A stretch of DNA of 64,000 nucleotides from Bradyrhizobium jicamae (GTDB taxonomy: Bacteria; Pseudomonadota; Alphaproteobacteria; Rhizobiales; Xanthobacteraceae): NCBI RefSeq assembly GCF_018130695.1, contig NZ_JAFCJX010000028.1, forward strand, positions 48,658 to 112,657. The letters are read 5' to 3'. Position 1 is the stretch's first letter. Each line of letters begins with the position of its first letter. The position numbers and the translations under genes were made by a program. Positions 24,892 to 33,440 of the stretch are shown here, one piece after another. Below the pieces are notes generated by a model. The model made no database searches, was not told where the DNA came from, and saw only the letters and a list, made by a program, of their open reading frames with translations.

Positions 24892-25713
24892 CTAGCGCGT
24901 TCCGGTCGCCCGCGGCGCGTCCTGGCGCGCCAGCAGCGTCCGCGTGGCCGCGGTGACGTCCTGCTGCCGCATCAGGCTCTCACCGACCAGGAAGGTCGAC
25001 ATGCCCACGCGTTCGAGGCGGGCGAGATCGTCAGGCGTGAAGATGCCGCTCTCGCCGACCATGACGCGTTCGCGCGGGATCAGCGGCGCCAGCGCCTCGC
25101 TGGTCGCAAGCGTCGTCTCGAAGGTGCGCAGATTGCGATTGTTGACGCCGATCATCGGCGAACGAAGTTTGAGGGCGCGATCGAGCTCGGCGCGGTCGTG
25201 GATCTCGATCAGCACGTCCATGCCGAGCGCAATCGCGGCGTCTTCGAGATCCTTGGCCACGGCATCGTCGAGCGCGGCCATGATGATCAGGATGCAGTCG
25301 GCGCCATGGGCGCGGGCTTCCACCACCTGATAGGTGTCGAACAGGAAATCCTTGCGCAGCACCGGCAGCGCGGTGGCGGCGCGCGCGGCGACCATGAAAT
25401 CGAGATGGCCCTGGAACGACGGCGTGTCCGTCAGCACCGACAGGCAGGCCGCGCCGCCGGCCTCATAGGCCTTGGCCAGCACGGGCGGATCGAAATCGGC
25501 ACGGATCAGGCCCTTGGAAGGCGAGGCCTTCTTGACCTCGGCGATCAGCGCGAAGTCGCCGCGCGCAAGCTTGTCCTTGATGGCGCGCAGGAACCCGCGT
25601 GGCGCCGACGCCGCCTTGGCCTGCGCCTCCACCTCGGCGAGCGGACGCGCGCGCTTGGCGGCGACGATCTCCTCCCGCTTGTAGGCCTCGATCTTGGTGA
25701 GGATGTCCGACAT
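24892..25713 (-). CDS. trpC: Indole-3-glycerol phosphate synthase TrpC
   Basis: 273 aa from MSDILTKIEAYKREEIVAAK. Closes the CdRP ring in tryptophan synthesis. Visible motifs: ALIAEVKKASPSKGLIRADF (catalytic Lys), VLRKDFLFDTYQVVEARAHG (Lys and Asp), LIEIHDRAEL, IGVNNRNLRTFE and VGESGIFTPDDL. A TIM-barrel of usual length. It lies 10 bp after the trpD stop and 4 bp before moaC, a tight operon. Confidence 0.97.
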   Translation of the reverse strand: MSDILTKIEAYKREEIVAAKRARPLAEVEAQAKAASAPRGFLRAIKDKLARGDFALIAEVKKASPSKGLIRADFDPPVLAKAYEAGGAACLSVLTDTPSFQGHLDFMVAARAATALPVLRKDFLFDTYQVVEARAHGADCILIIMAALDDAVAKDLEDAAIALGMDVLIEIHDRAELDRALKLRSPMIGVNNRNLRTFETTLATSEALAPLIPRERVMVGESGIFTPDDLARLERVGMSTFLVGESLMRQQDVTAATRTLLARQDAPRATGTR

Positions 25714-25722
25714 TGTCACGCC

Positions 25723-26736
25723 TCAGCTGTTCGAAACCGCAATCAAGTGTTTCAGCTTCGCGGCAGCCGCGCCGCTGTCGAGCGACCTGGCGCCGATCGC
25801 AACGCCTTCCTTCAAATCCTTGGCGCGGCCGGCGACGATCAGCGCCGCGGCGGCGTTGAGCAGCGCGACGTCGCGATAGGCGCTCGGCTTGCCGTTCAGC
25901 ACGCTTTGCAGCGCGATCGCGTTGGCCTCGGCATCGCCGCCTTTCAGCGCATCGCCGCTGGCATGCTCGAGGCCGGCCTCCGCCGGCGTCACCTCGAACG
26001 TCCTGATCTCGCCATTCTCCAGGCTCGCGACAAAGGTCGGGCCGGTGAGGGTGATCTCGTCGAGCCCGTCGGAGCCGTGCACCACCCAGACCTTGTCGGA
26101 GCCGAGGTTCTTCAGCACCTGCGCCAGCGGCTGCACCCATTGCCGCGAGAACACGCCGACCATCTGCCGCTTCACGGCGGCCGGATTCGACAAGGGTCCG
26201 AGCAAATTGAAGATGGTGCGGGTGGCGAGCTCGACCCGGGTCGGGCCGACATTCTTCATCGCCGGATGATGGGCGGGCGCGAACATGAAGCCGATGCCGG
26301 CTTCGGCCACGCAGCGCCCGACGCGCTCCGGCGTCAGGTCGATCCTGACCCCGAGCGCGGCCAGCACGTCGGCGGCGCCCGATTTGGACGACAGCGCGCG
26401 GTTGCCGTGCTTGGCGATCGTGACGCCTGCGCCGGCCGCGATGAAGGACGCGCAGGTCGAGACGTTGACCGAGCCGGAGCCGTCGCCGCCGGTGCCGACG
26501 ATGTCGACGGCGTCAGCGGGTGCCTTCACCGGCAGCATCTTGCCGCGCATCGCCGCCACCGCGCCGGTGATCTCGTCGACGGTTTCGCCGCGCACCCGCA
26601 GCGCCATCAAAAGGCCGCCCATCTGCGAGGGCGTGGCCTCGCCGGACATCATGCTGTCGAAGGCGCTCGAGGCCTCCTCACGCGTCAGCGTGGCGCCGGT
26701 GGCGACTTTGGCGATGATCGATTTCAGGTCATCCAT
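25723..26736 (-). CDS. trpD: Anthranilate phosphoribosyltransferase TrpD
   Basis: 337 aa. Transfers phosphoribose from PRPP to anthranilate. The glycine-rich PRPP motif GTGGDGSGSVNVST lies near residue 80, KHGNRALSSKSGAADVL near 108, and FMFAPAHHPAMKNVGPTR near 150. Length is normal. First gene of a trpD-trpC-moaC unit; the usual upstream trpG/trpE is not adjacent, and a dispersed repeat separates it from the ppiD-like gene. Confidence 0.97.
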   Translation of the reverse strand: MDDLKSIIAKVATGATLTREEASSAFDSMMSGEATPSQMGGLLMALRVRGETVDEITGAVAAMRGKMLPVKAPADAVDIVGTGGDGSGSVNVSTCASFIAAGAGVTIAKHGNRALSSKSGAADVLAALGVRIDLTPERVGRCVAEAGIGFMFAPAHHPAMKNVGPTRVELATRTIFNLLGPLSNPAAVKRQMVGVFSRQWVQPLAQVLKNLGSDKVWVVHGSDGLDEITLTGPTFVASLENGEIRTFEVTPAEAGLEHASGDALKGGDAEANAIALQSVLNGKPSAYRDVALLNAAAALIVAGRAKDLKEGVAIGARSLDSGAAAAKLKHLIAVSNS

Positions 26737-26762
26737 GTGCGTACTTGCTCAGTTTGTCTTTG

Positions 26763-26811
26763 GAGCATGATCTTGTCGGAAAACCGGTTCCCACTTTTCC
26801 GGATCATGCTC
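26763..26811. repeat. Dispersed GAGCATGATC repeat, copy 2
   Basis: Same 49-bp element as 4985-5033, with ends GAGCATGATC and GATCATGCTC and core GGAAAACCGGTTCCCACTTT. Its last bases overlap the minus-strand stop of the ppiD-like gene (26810-26812). Confidence 0.88.
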
Positions 26812-28714
26812 AGTTCTGATTTGCACCTGTGACCTGCGCGAACACGGCCTGGTTGATGGTGACACCGATGTTGGATTCGATCTTGGTGACGTATTGCGCG
26901 AGCTGCTCGTCGTTCATCGCGCGCTGCAGCGTCTCCTTGAGCTGCTTCACCTCGTTGGAGGCCATGTCGACCGGCGGCACCGTGATGTCGGTGACGCGGA
27001 AGACAATCCACTCGCTGCCGCCGGCGGCCGGGGTCTGGCCGACGCCGTCCTTGGCGGTGCGGAAGGCCGCGGTGATCGCAGCCGTGGGCACGCCGGGCAC
27101 GGTGCCGTCGCGGCGGAAATTCGCCGCTGTCTCGAGCTTGACGCCGAGCGAGGTCGCCTCATCGGCGAGCTTGCCGCCGGCTTCGAGCTTCTGCGCCAGC
27201 TCGGTTGCCTTCGCCTTCAGCTTGGTCGAGATCTGGTCCTCGCGCCATTTCGCCTCGACCTGGTCGCGGACCTCGTCGAGATTGCGCTCGCGCGACGGCG
27301 TGACGGAGAGCACGTCGAACCAGGCGTAGCCGCTGCCGAACTGGATCGGATCATTGTCGGCGCCGACGTCGCTGGAGAAGGCCTGCGACACGACGTCCAG
27401 ACCGGCCGGGATTCCTGCGACCGGCTGACCGTTCGGCCCGCGGCCCGAGCGGTCGACCGCCTCGATGGTGACGGGGGCGAGGCCGAGCTTCTGGCCGGCC
27501 TCGGCGACGCTGGCGCCGCCGCCGCGCTCGTCTTCCATCTTGTTGTGCAGCTCGGACACCTTGGAGCGGGCGCGTTCCAGCGCCACCTGACGCTTAATCT
27601 CGCCGGCGAGGCTCTCATAGCTCGGCGTCGTCGAGGGCTCGATCTTGCCGACCTTGACCAGCGCGATGCCGAAGCTGCCCTTCACGGGCTCGGAGACCTC
27701 GCCCGAATTCAGCTTGAACGCGGCGTCACCGACCGCGGGATCGAGGATCGCCGATTTGGCGACCAGGCCGAGATCGACGTCGGCGGCGCTGAGGTTGCGC
27801 TCCTTGGCGATGTCGTCGAACGACGTGCCCGAGGTGATCTTGCTGCGCGCCGCCAGCGCCTCGTCCATGTTCGGGAACACGATCTGCGACACCTCGCGCT
27901 TCTCGGGCGAGCCGAGCTGGCCGCGGCGCTGCTCGTACAGCTTCCTGGCGTCCTCATCGGACACCGTCTCCCACTTGCCGATCTCTTCCGGCGTCACGAC
28001 GACGAAGGAGATTTTGCGATACTCGGGCGCGCGGAACTGGACCTTGTGATCCTCGAAATAGGCGGCGAGCGCCTCGGGCGAGGGCGCCTCGATGGTGCCG
28101 GCCTGGGCGGCCTCGAGCTTGACGTATTCCATCGAGCGCTGCTCGTTCTGGAAACGCGTCAGCGCCTCGATCTGCGTCTTGGTCGGCTCGAGCCCGGCCT
28201 GGATCGAGGTCGCGATCTGCCGGCGCAGGCCGACCTTGCGCTGCTCGGCGATGTAGCGGCCTTCGGTGTAGCCGAAATTGCGGATCGTGGCCGCGAAGCG
28301 GTTCGGATCGAACTTGCCATCCAGGCCCTTGAAGTTCGGATCGGCGTAGATGGTGCGCAGCGTCTCGGCGTCGGACTGGCCAAGGCCCATCCGGCGCGCT
28401 TCCTCGTCCAGCGAGGCTTCCGCAAGCGTCTGCTGCAGCACCTGGCGGTCAAGGCCGAAGGCGCGGGCCTGCTCCGGCGTCAACGGCCGGCGCATCTGGC
28501 GGCCGATCGCCTGCAACCGTTCGGTGTAGATCTGGCGGAACTGCTCGGCCGAAATCTCGGTGCTGCCGACCTTGGCGAGCGATCCCTGGCCGTAATTCCT
28601 GAAAATGTCGGCAATGCCCCAGATTCCGAAACTGACGATCAAAACGCCCATCACCACGGCCATTACAGTCTTGCCGAGCCAGTTTGATGACGCTTTCCGC
28701 ATTCCTCGAAGCAT
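26810..28714 (-). CDS. PpiD-like membrane-anchored peptidyl-prolyl isomerase (SurA N-domain, parvulin)
   Basis: About 634 aa from MLRGMRKASSNWLGKTVMAV. A single N-terminal membrane helix (VMAVVMGVLIVSFGIWGIAD) anchors a periplasmic chaperone. Then follow a SurA_N-type domain (LAKVGSTEISAEQFRQIYTE), a parvulin-like rotamase domain near 260-370 (REVSQIVFPNMDEAL...SFGIALVKVGKIEPS), and a second degenerate domain. PpiD helps proteins emerging from SecYEG. The gene is divergent from tpiA. Function in this species is inferred. Confidence 0.9.
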   Translation of the reverse strand: MLRGMRKASSNWLGKTVMAVVMGVLIVSFGIWGIADIFRNYGQGSLAKVGSTEISAEQFRQIYTERLQAIGRQMRRPLTPEQARAFGLDRQVLQQTLAEASLDEEARRMGLGQSDAETLRTIYADPNFKGLDGKFDPNRFAATIRNFGYTEGRYIAEQRKVGLRRQIATSIQAGLEPTKTQIEALTRFQNEQRSMEYVKLEAAQAGTIEAPSPEALAAYFEDHKVQFRAPEYRKISFVVVTPEEIGKWETVSDEDARKLYEQRRGQLGSPEKREVSQIVFPNMDEALAARSKITSGTSFDDIAKERNLSAADVDLGLVAKSAILDPAVGDAAFKLNSGEVSEPVKGSFGIALVKVGKIEPSTTPSYESLAGEIKRQVALERARSKVSELHNKMEDERGGGASVAEAGQKLGLAPVTIEAVDRSGRGPNGQPVAGIPAGLDVVSQAFSSDVGADNDPIQFGSGYAWFDVLSVTPSRERNLDEVRDQVEAKWREDQISTKLKAKATELAQKLEAGGKLADEATSLGVKLETAANFRRDGTVPGVPTAAITAAFRTAKDGVGQTPAAGGSEWIVFRVTDITVPPVDMASNEVKQLKETLQRAMNDEQLAQYVTKIESNIGVTINQAVFAQVTGANQN

Positions 28715-29003
28715 GGGTCCAACTTGTCTATTCAGGAGGGGAACCGGGTCGTGCCCAAGGCTAAGGCGATTGCTTCGCGAACAGGGCGTCACCGAATTGA
28801 AAAGCCATCATAAAGTGGCCGTCGCGCGGTCGCAACCTCAGCGGCCGGGCGGATTGACCCAGTTAACGTTTGGTCATGCACTGGAAGTGGCGGCCAGCCT
28901 CTGCTAGCGGATGGCCTCCGCCAGATTCTTGCTTTGACGCGTTTTCTTCACGCGAACCGGCATCCACTTCGCTCGAAAACGCTATGGAATTAGGATTCCC
29001 GCC

Positions 29004-29759
29004 ATGACCGACGCCATCCGGCCGCTGATTGCCGGCAACTGGAAAATGAACGGCCTGAAGGCCTCTTTTGCCGAATTCGAGGCCATGCTGGCCGGCGCTG
29101 GCGCCGTGGCTGGAAAGGCCGACCTGCTGGTCTGCCCGCCGGCGACGCTGGTGGCGGCGTTTGCGGACAAGGCGCGGGGCGGGACGGTTGCCGTCGGGGC
29201 CCAGGATTGCCATCCCAAGGCCTCGGGCGCCCATACCGGCGACCTCTCGGCGGAGATGTTTGCGGATTCGGGCGCCAGCGCCATCATTGTCGGCCATTCC
29301 GAGCGGCGGGCCGACCATGGCGAGAGCGACGCGCTGATCCGCCAGAAGGCGGAGGCGGTCTGGCGCGCCGGCCTGACCGCGATCGTCTGCATCGGCGAGA
29401 CCCGCGAGCAGCGCGACGCCGGCAAGACGCTGGATGTCTGCGGCACCCAGCTGAAGGGCTCGCTGCCTGACGGTTCGACCGCGGCCAATCTGATCGTGGC
29501 CTATGAGCCGGTCTGGGCGATCGGCACCGGGTTGACGCCGACCGCAGAGGATGTTGAGGACGTTCATCGCTTTATCCGGGGTCAGCTCACCGAGCGCTTC
29601 AAGGGCGAGGGTGCCAAGGTGCGCATCCTCTACGGCGGCTCGGTCAAGCCGTCGAATGCGGCCGAGCTGATGGGGGTCGCCAACGTCAATGGCGCCCTGG
29701 TCGGCGGTGCCAGCCTGAAAGCGGCCGATTTCCTTGCGATTGCGGCCGGGTGTCCCTAA
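29004..29759 (+). CDS. tpiA: Triosephosphate isomerase
   Basis: 251 aa TIM barrel interconverting dihydroxyacetone phosphate and glyceraldehyde 3-phosphate. Visible: N-terminal LIAGNWKMNG (catalytic Asn and Lys), VGHSERR (catalytic His), AYEPVWAIGTG (catalytic Glu and loop 6) and LYGGSVKPSN. Complete. Divergent from the ppiD-like gene, with about 290 bp between starts; that gap holds no gene. Followed by secG at 130 bp, an order common in alphaproteobacteria. Confidence 0.98.
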   Translation: MTDAIRPLIAGNWKMNGLKASFAEFEAMLAGAGAVAGKADLLVCPPATLVAAFADKARGGTVAVGAQDCHPKASGAHTGDLSAEMFADSGASAIIVGHSERRADHGESDALIRQKAEAVWRAGLTAIVCIGETREQRDAGKTLDVCGTQLKGSLPDGSTAANLIVAYEPVWAIGTGLTPTAEDVEDVHRFIRGQLTERFKGEGAKVRILYGGSVKPSNAAELMGVANVNGALVGGASLKAADFLAIAAGCP

Positions 29760-29891
29760 GTCATCCTGCGACGGTTTCAGGGGTGGCCATGGCCGCCCCG
29801 ATCGTGTAACACCGCGCAACTTCAGGAAAACCCGCAAAGCTTCGACGCGCAGCCGTATCAGGCGCCGTTGGCTCGTGACGGAAGGTTTGAG

Positions 29892-30263
29892 ATGCAGACT
29901 GTCGCTATCGTCATTCACCTCATGATCGTCGCCGTGCTGATCGGCGCGGTTCTGCTTCAGAAGTCCGAAGGCGGCGGGCTGGGCATGGGCGGCGGCGCCG
30001 GCTTCATGTCGAGCCGTGGCACCGCGAACCTGCTGACCCGCACCACCGCGATCCTCGCGGTCGGCTTCTTCCTGACCAGCCTGTTCCTGTCCTGGCACGC
30101 GGGCTATGACCGCAAGCCGGCCTCGATCATCGGCACCGGCGCGCCCACGCAGCAGGGCGGAACTCCGGTCACCGCGCCGACCTCCGGCGGTGTCCTGGAT
30201 ACGCTGAAGAAGACCGACGAGCAGCAGGCCCCGTCCGGCCCGCAGGCGCCGAATTCCCGATAA
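29892..30263 (+). CDS. secG: Preprotein translocase subunit SecG
   Basis: 123 aa. Two transmembrane helices (IVIHLMIVAVLIGAVLLQ and TTAILAVGFFLTSLFLSW) flank the SecG loop motif KSEGGGLGMGGGAGFMSSRG, and a Pro/Gly-rich cytoplasmic tail follows. Part of the SecYEG export channel. ATG 29892 is chosen as the first residue of the canonical MQTVAIVIH start; an upstream start would add eight unusual residues. A near-perfect inverted repeat (ATGCAGGA...TCCTGCAT, 30275-30304) lies just downstream without a T-run. Confidence 0.96.
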   Translation: MQTVAIVIHLMIVAVLIGAVLLQKSEGGGLGMGGGAGFMSSRGTANLLTRTTAILAVGFFLTSLFLSWHAGYDRKPASIIGTGAPTQQGGTPVTAPTSGGVLDTLKKTDEQQAPSGPQAPNSR

Positions 30264-30380
30264 AGCAGGGTGGCTATGCAGGATGACACCCTGTCGTCCT
30301 GCATCAGAACCCTCTATCAAGACGCTGACATCGCTTTCATTTTAACGTCACCCACAGCCCGGTGAATTGTTTGCCGGGAA

Positions 30381-30407
30381 CAGGCGATTCGTTTTGCGAA
30401 TCGCCTG
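30381..30407 (+). promoter_or_regulatory. Perfect hairpin in the pyrG leader
   Basis: CAGGCGATTCG and CGAATCGCCTG pair over 11 bp around TTTTG. It ends 23 bp before the pyrG ATG, leaving AAAGG just downstream as ribosome site. The 3' flank is GAGTCGG, so it is not a standard terminator. It could be an mRNA-stability or attenuation element. Confidence 0.5.
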
Positions 30408-30430
30408 AGTCGGATTAAAGGTTAAGTCCC

Positions 30431-32062
30431 ATGGCGCGGTACATATTCATCACCGGCGGCGTGGTTTCTTCGCTCGGAAAGGGTCTGGCATCAGCAGCAC
30501 TCGGTGCGCTGCTGCAGGCTCGCGGGTACAAGGTCCGTCTCCGAAAGCTCGACCCCTATCTCAACCTCGATCCCGGAACGATGTCGCCGTATCAGCACGG
30601 CGAAGTGTTCGTGACTGATGACGGCGCGGAGACCGATCTCGATCTCGGTCACTATGAGCGCTTCACCGGACGTCCCGCGACCAAGCAGGACAACATCACG
30701 ACCGGGCGGATCTACCAGGACATCATCTCGAAGGAGCGCCGCGGCGATTATCTCGGCGCGACCATCCAGGTGGTCCCGCACGTCACCAACGCGATCAAGG
30801 AATTCGTGCTCTCCGGCAACGAGGACTACGACTTCGTGCTGGTCGAGATCGGCGGCACCGTCGGCGATATCGAAGGCTTGCCGTTCTTCGAGGCGATCCG
30901 CCAGCTCAAGAACGAGCTGCCGCGCGATCATGCCGTCTACATTCACCTGACGCTTTTGCCGTACATTCCAAGCGCCGGCGAGCTCAAGACAAAGCCGACC
31001 CAGCACTCCGTGAAGGAGCTGCGCTCGATCGGCATCCAGCCGGACATCCTGTTGTGCCGCACCGATCGCGAGATCCCGAAGGAGGAGCGGCGCAAGCTCG
31101 GCCTGTTCTGCAACGTGCGCGAAAGCGCCGTGATCGAGGCGCGCGACGTCGACAACATCTATGCAGTGCCTGAGGCCTATCACGCCGCCGGCCTCGACGA
31201 CGAGGTGCTGGCCGCGTTCGGCATCACGGCGAAGATTCCGCCGGCGCTGCAGAGCTGGAACGTGATCAACGAGCGCGTCCGCAATCCGGAAGGCGCGGTG
31301 ACCATTGCCATCGTCGGCAAATACACCGGCATGAAGGATGCCTACAAATCGCTGATCGAGGCGCTGTCCCACGGCGGCATCGCCAACAAGGTGAAGGTCA
31401 ATCTCGACTGGATCGAGAGCGAGGTGTTCGAGAACGAGGACCCGGCGCCGTTCCTCGAGCACGTCAACGGCATCCTGGTGCCCGGCGGTTTCGGCCAGCG
31501 CGGCGCCGAGGGCAAGATCAAGGCGGCGCAGTTCGCGCGTGAGCGCGACGTGCCGTATTTCGGCATCTGCTTCGGCATGCAGATGGCCGTGATCGAGGCG
31601 GCGCGTAACCTCGTCGGCATCGAGGACGCGAATTCCACCGAGTTCGGCCCGACCAAGGAGCCCCTGGTCGGCCTGATGACGGAATGGCTGCGCGGCAACG
31701 AGCTGGAGAAGCGCTCAAAGACCGGCGATCTCGGCGGCACGATGCGGCTCGGTGCTTACCCGGCGGCGCTGACGCGCGGCAGCCGCGTCTCCCAGGTCTA
31801 TGGCGGCGCCCTCGAGATTTCCGAGCGCCACCGCCACCGTTACGAGGTCAACACCGCCTACAAGGACCGCCTCGAGCAGCACGGCCTGCGCTTCTCCGGC
31901 CTGTCGCCGGACGGCGTGCTGCCTGAGATCGTCGAATACGAGGACCATCCCTGGTTCATCGGCGTGCAATTCCACCCCGAGCTGAAGTCGCGGCCCTTTG
32001 AACCGCATCCGCTCTTTGCCTCGTTCATCGAGGCGGCGGCGAAGCAGAGCCGGCTGGTGTAG
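30431..32062 (+). CDS. pyrG: CTP synthase
   Basis: 543 aa, full length. Makes CTP from UTP with glutamine as amine donor. The N-terminal synthetase domain begins YIFITGGVVSSLGKGLASAA (P-loop) and contains RKLDPYLNLDPGTMSPYQHG and EIGGTVGDIEG. The C-terminal class I glutamine amidotransferase domain holds the nucleophile in YFGICFGMQ near residue 380 and the His-Glu pair in GVQFHPEL near 517. A strong hairpin precedes the start. Monocistronic-looking. Confidence 0.98.
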   Translation: MARYIFITGGVVSSLGKGLASAALGALLQARGYKVRLRKLDPYLNLDPGTMSPYQHGEVFVTDDGAETDLDLGHYERFTGRPATKQDNITTGRIYQDIISKERRGDYLGATIQVVPHVTNAIKEFVLSGNEDYDFVLVEIGGTVGDIEGLPFFEAIRQLKNELPRDHAVYIHLTLLPYIPSAGELKTKPTQHSVKELRSIGIQPDILLCRTDREIPKEERRKLGLFCNVRESAVIEARDVDNIYAVPEAYHAAGLDDEVLAAFGITAKIPPALQSWNVINERVRNPEGAVTIAIVGKYTGMKDAYKSLIEALSHGGIANKVKVNLDWIESEVFENEDPAPFLEHVNGILVPGGFGQRGAEGKIKAAQFARERDVPYFGICFGMQMAVIEAARNLVGIEDANSTEFGPTKEPLVGLMTEWLRGNELEKRSKTGDLGGTMRLGAYPAALTRGSRVSQVYGGALEISERHRHRYEVNTAYKDRLEQHGLRFSGLSPDGVLPEIVEYEDHPWFIGVQFHPELKSRPFEPHPLFASFIEAAAKQSRLV

Positions 32063-32162
32063 TCATGCGCACGGGGCCATGCGCCGTGCGTGACCCGATC
32101 AAGACAGCCAACGGGCTCCCGGGTATAAACCTCCCGTCATAACAATTCGGGAGAACCGCCCA

Positions 32163-32489
32163 ATGATCTACGAGATGCGCGTCTATCGCTGTCTGCCCGG
32201 CCGCTTGCCGGCGCTGATGAAGCGCTTCGATACACTGACGCTGAAACTTTGGGACAAGCACGGCATCAAGCAGGCTGGCTTCTACACGACGCTGATCGGC
32301 ACCTCCAATCAGGAACTGACCTATTTCGTCGCGTGGGAATCGCTCGCCGAACGCGAAAAGAAGTGGACCGCATTCCAGAGCGATCCCGACTGGATCGCCG
32401 GCCGCGCGAAGAGCGAGGAGGACGGCCAGATCATCGACAATATCGTCAGCCAGCTACTTGTGCCGACGGCGTTCTCGTCGGTCAAGTAA
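32163..32489 (+). CDS. NIPSNAP family protein
   Basis: 108-aa ferredoxin-like (dimeric alpha-beta barrel) protein. Typical pattern MIYEMRVYRCLPGRLPALMK then YFVAWESLAEREKKWTAFQS. Family functions are poorly defined; members are often linked to monooxygenase-like folds. GGGAGAACCGCCC upstream gives the ribosome site. Between pyrG and kdsA; this order occurs in related species. Confidence 0.88.
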   Translation: MIYEMRVYRCLPGRLPALMKRFDTLTLKLWDKHGIKQAGFYTTLIGTSNQELTYFVAWESLAEREKKWTAFQSDPDWIAGRAKSEEDGQIIDNIVSQLLVPTAFSSVK

Positions 32490-32575
32490 CCACGCAACCC
32501 TGATATTTGGGGGCTCAACAGGGTTGATCCTGACCGCGCGGGCCGGCATGGTCCGCGCGAATTGAGGGATACCCA

Positions 32576-33424
32576 GTGAACACGAAAACCTCTGCTGCAC
32601 CTGTGGTGAGCGTTGGCCCGGTCAGGTTCGGCAACGACCTGCCGATCTCGATCGTCGCCGGTCCCTGTCAGCTGGAAAGCCGTGCGCATGCGCTGGAGGT
32701 GGCCTGCGCGCTGAAGGAGATCGCTGGCCGTCTCAAGGTCGGCCTCGTCTACAAGACCTCGTTCGACAAGGCGAACCGCACCAGCGCGTCGGCTGCGCGA
32801 GGCATCGGGCTCAAGCAGGCGCTGCCGATCTTTGCCGAAATCCGTTCCTCGCTCGGATTGCCTGTGCTGACCGATGTGCACGAGGCGGGCCAGTGCGCCG
32901 AGGTTGCGCAAGCCGTGGATGTGCTGCAGATCCCGGCCTTCCTGTGCCGGCAGACCGATCTCTTGCTCGCGGCGGCGGCGACGGGGAAGGTCGTCAAGGT
33001 CAAGAAGGGCCAATTCCTGGCGCCGTGGGACATGGCCAATGTGGTCAACAAGATCACCGGCGCCGGCAATCCCAATGTGCTCGTCACCGAGCGCGGCGCA
33101 TCGTTCGGCTACAACACGCTGATCTCCGACATGCGCGCGCTGCCGATCCTGGCGCGCACCACCGGCGCGCCTGTCATTTTCGATGCCACCCATTCGGTGC
33201 AGCAGCCGGGCGGGAAGGGCGCATCGTCAGGCGGCGAACGCGAGTTCGTGCCGGTGCTGGCACGCGCGGCCGTCGCGGTCGGCGTCGCCGGTGTCTTTAT
33301 CGAGACCCATCCCGATCCGGATCATGCACCATCCGACGGTCCGAACATGGTGCCGCTGCGCGAATTCGAAGCCCTGGTTGCGCGGCTGATGCAGTTCGAC
33401 GCGATCGCCAAGCAAAAGGTCTGA
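32576..33424 (+). CDS. kdsA: 3-deoxy-8-phosphooctulonate synthase
   Basis: 282 aa with a GTG start preceded by GAGGGATACCCA. Condenses arabinose 5-phosphate with PEP to give Kdo-8-phosphate for the lipopolysaccharide inner core. Signatures: IVAGPCQLESRAHALEVA near residue 24, YKTSFDKANRTSASAARGIG, LQIPAFLCRQTDLL, GQFLAPWDM and FDATHSVQQPGG. Full length. In many proteobacteria kdsA sits between pyrG and eno, as here apart from inserted genes. Confidence 0.97.
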   Translation: MNTKTSAAPVVSVGPVRFGNDLPISIVAGPCQLESRAHALEVACALKEIAGRLKVGLVYKTSFDKANRTSASAARGIGLKQALPIFAEIRSSLGLPVLTDVHEAGQCAEVAQAVDVLQIPAFLCRQTDLLLAAAATGKVVKVKKGQFLAPWDMANVVNKITGAGNPNVLVTERGASFGYNTLISDMRALPILARTTGAPVIFDATHSVQQPGGKGASSGGEREFVPVLARAAVAVGVAGVFIETHPDPDHAPSDGPNMVPLREFEALVARLMQFDAIAKQKV

Positions 33425-33440
33425 TGGAGCGCATGCTGCC

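Noticed and set aside
25198..26832. Open frame of about 544 codons opposite trpC and trpD
   Set aside because: Antisense of two unmistakable tryptophan genes.
26894..28687. Open frame of about 597 codons opposite the ppiD-like gene
   Set aside because: Repetitive Arg/Leu/Gly/Asp composition from the complementary strand of a coding gene; no motif.
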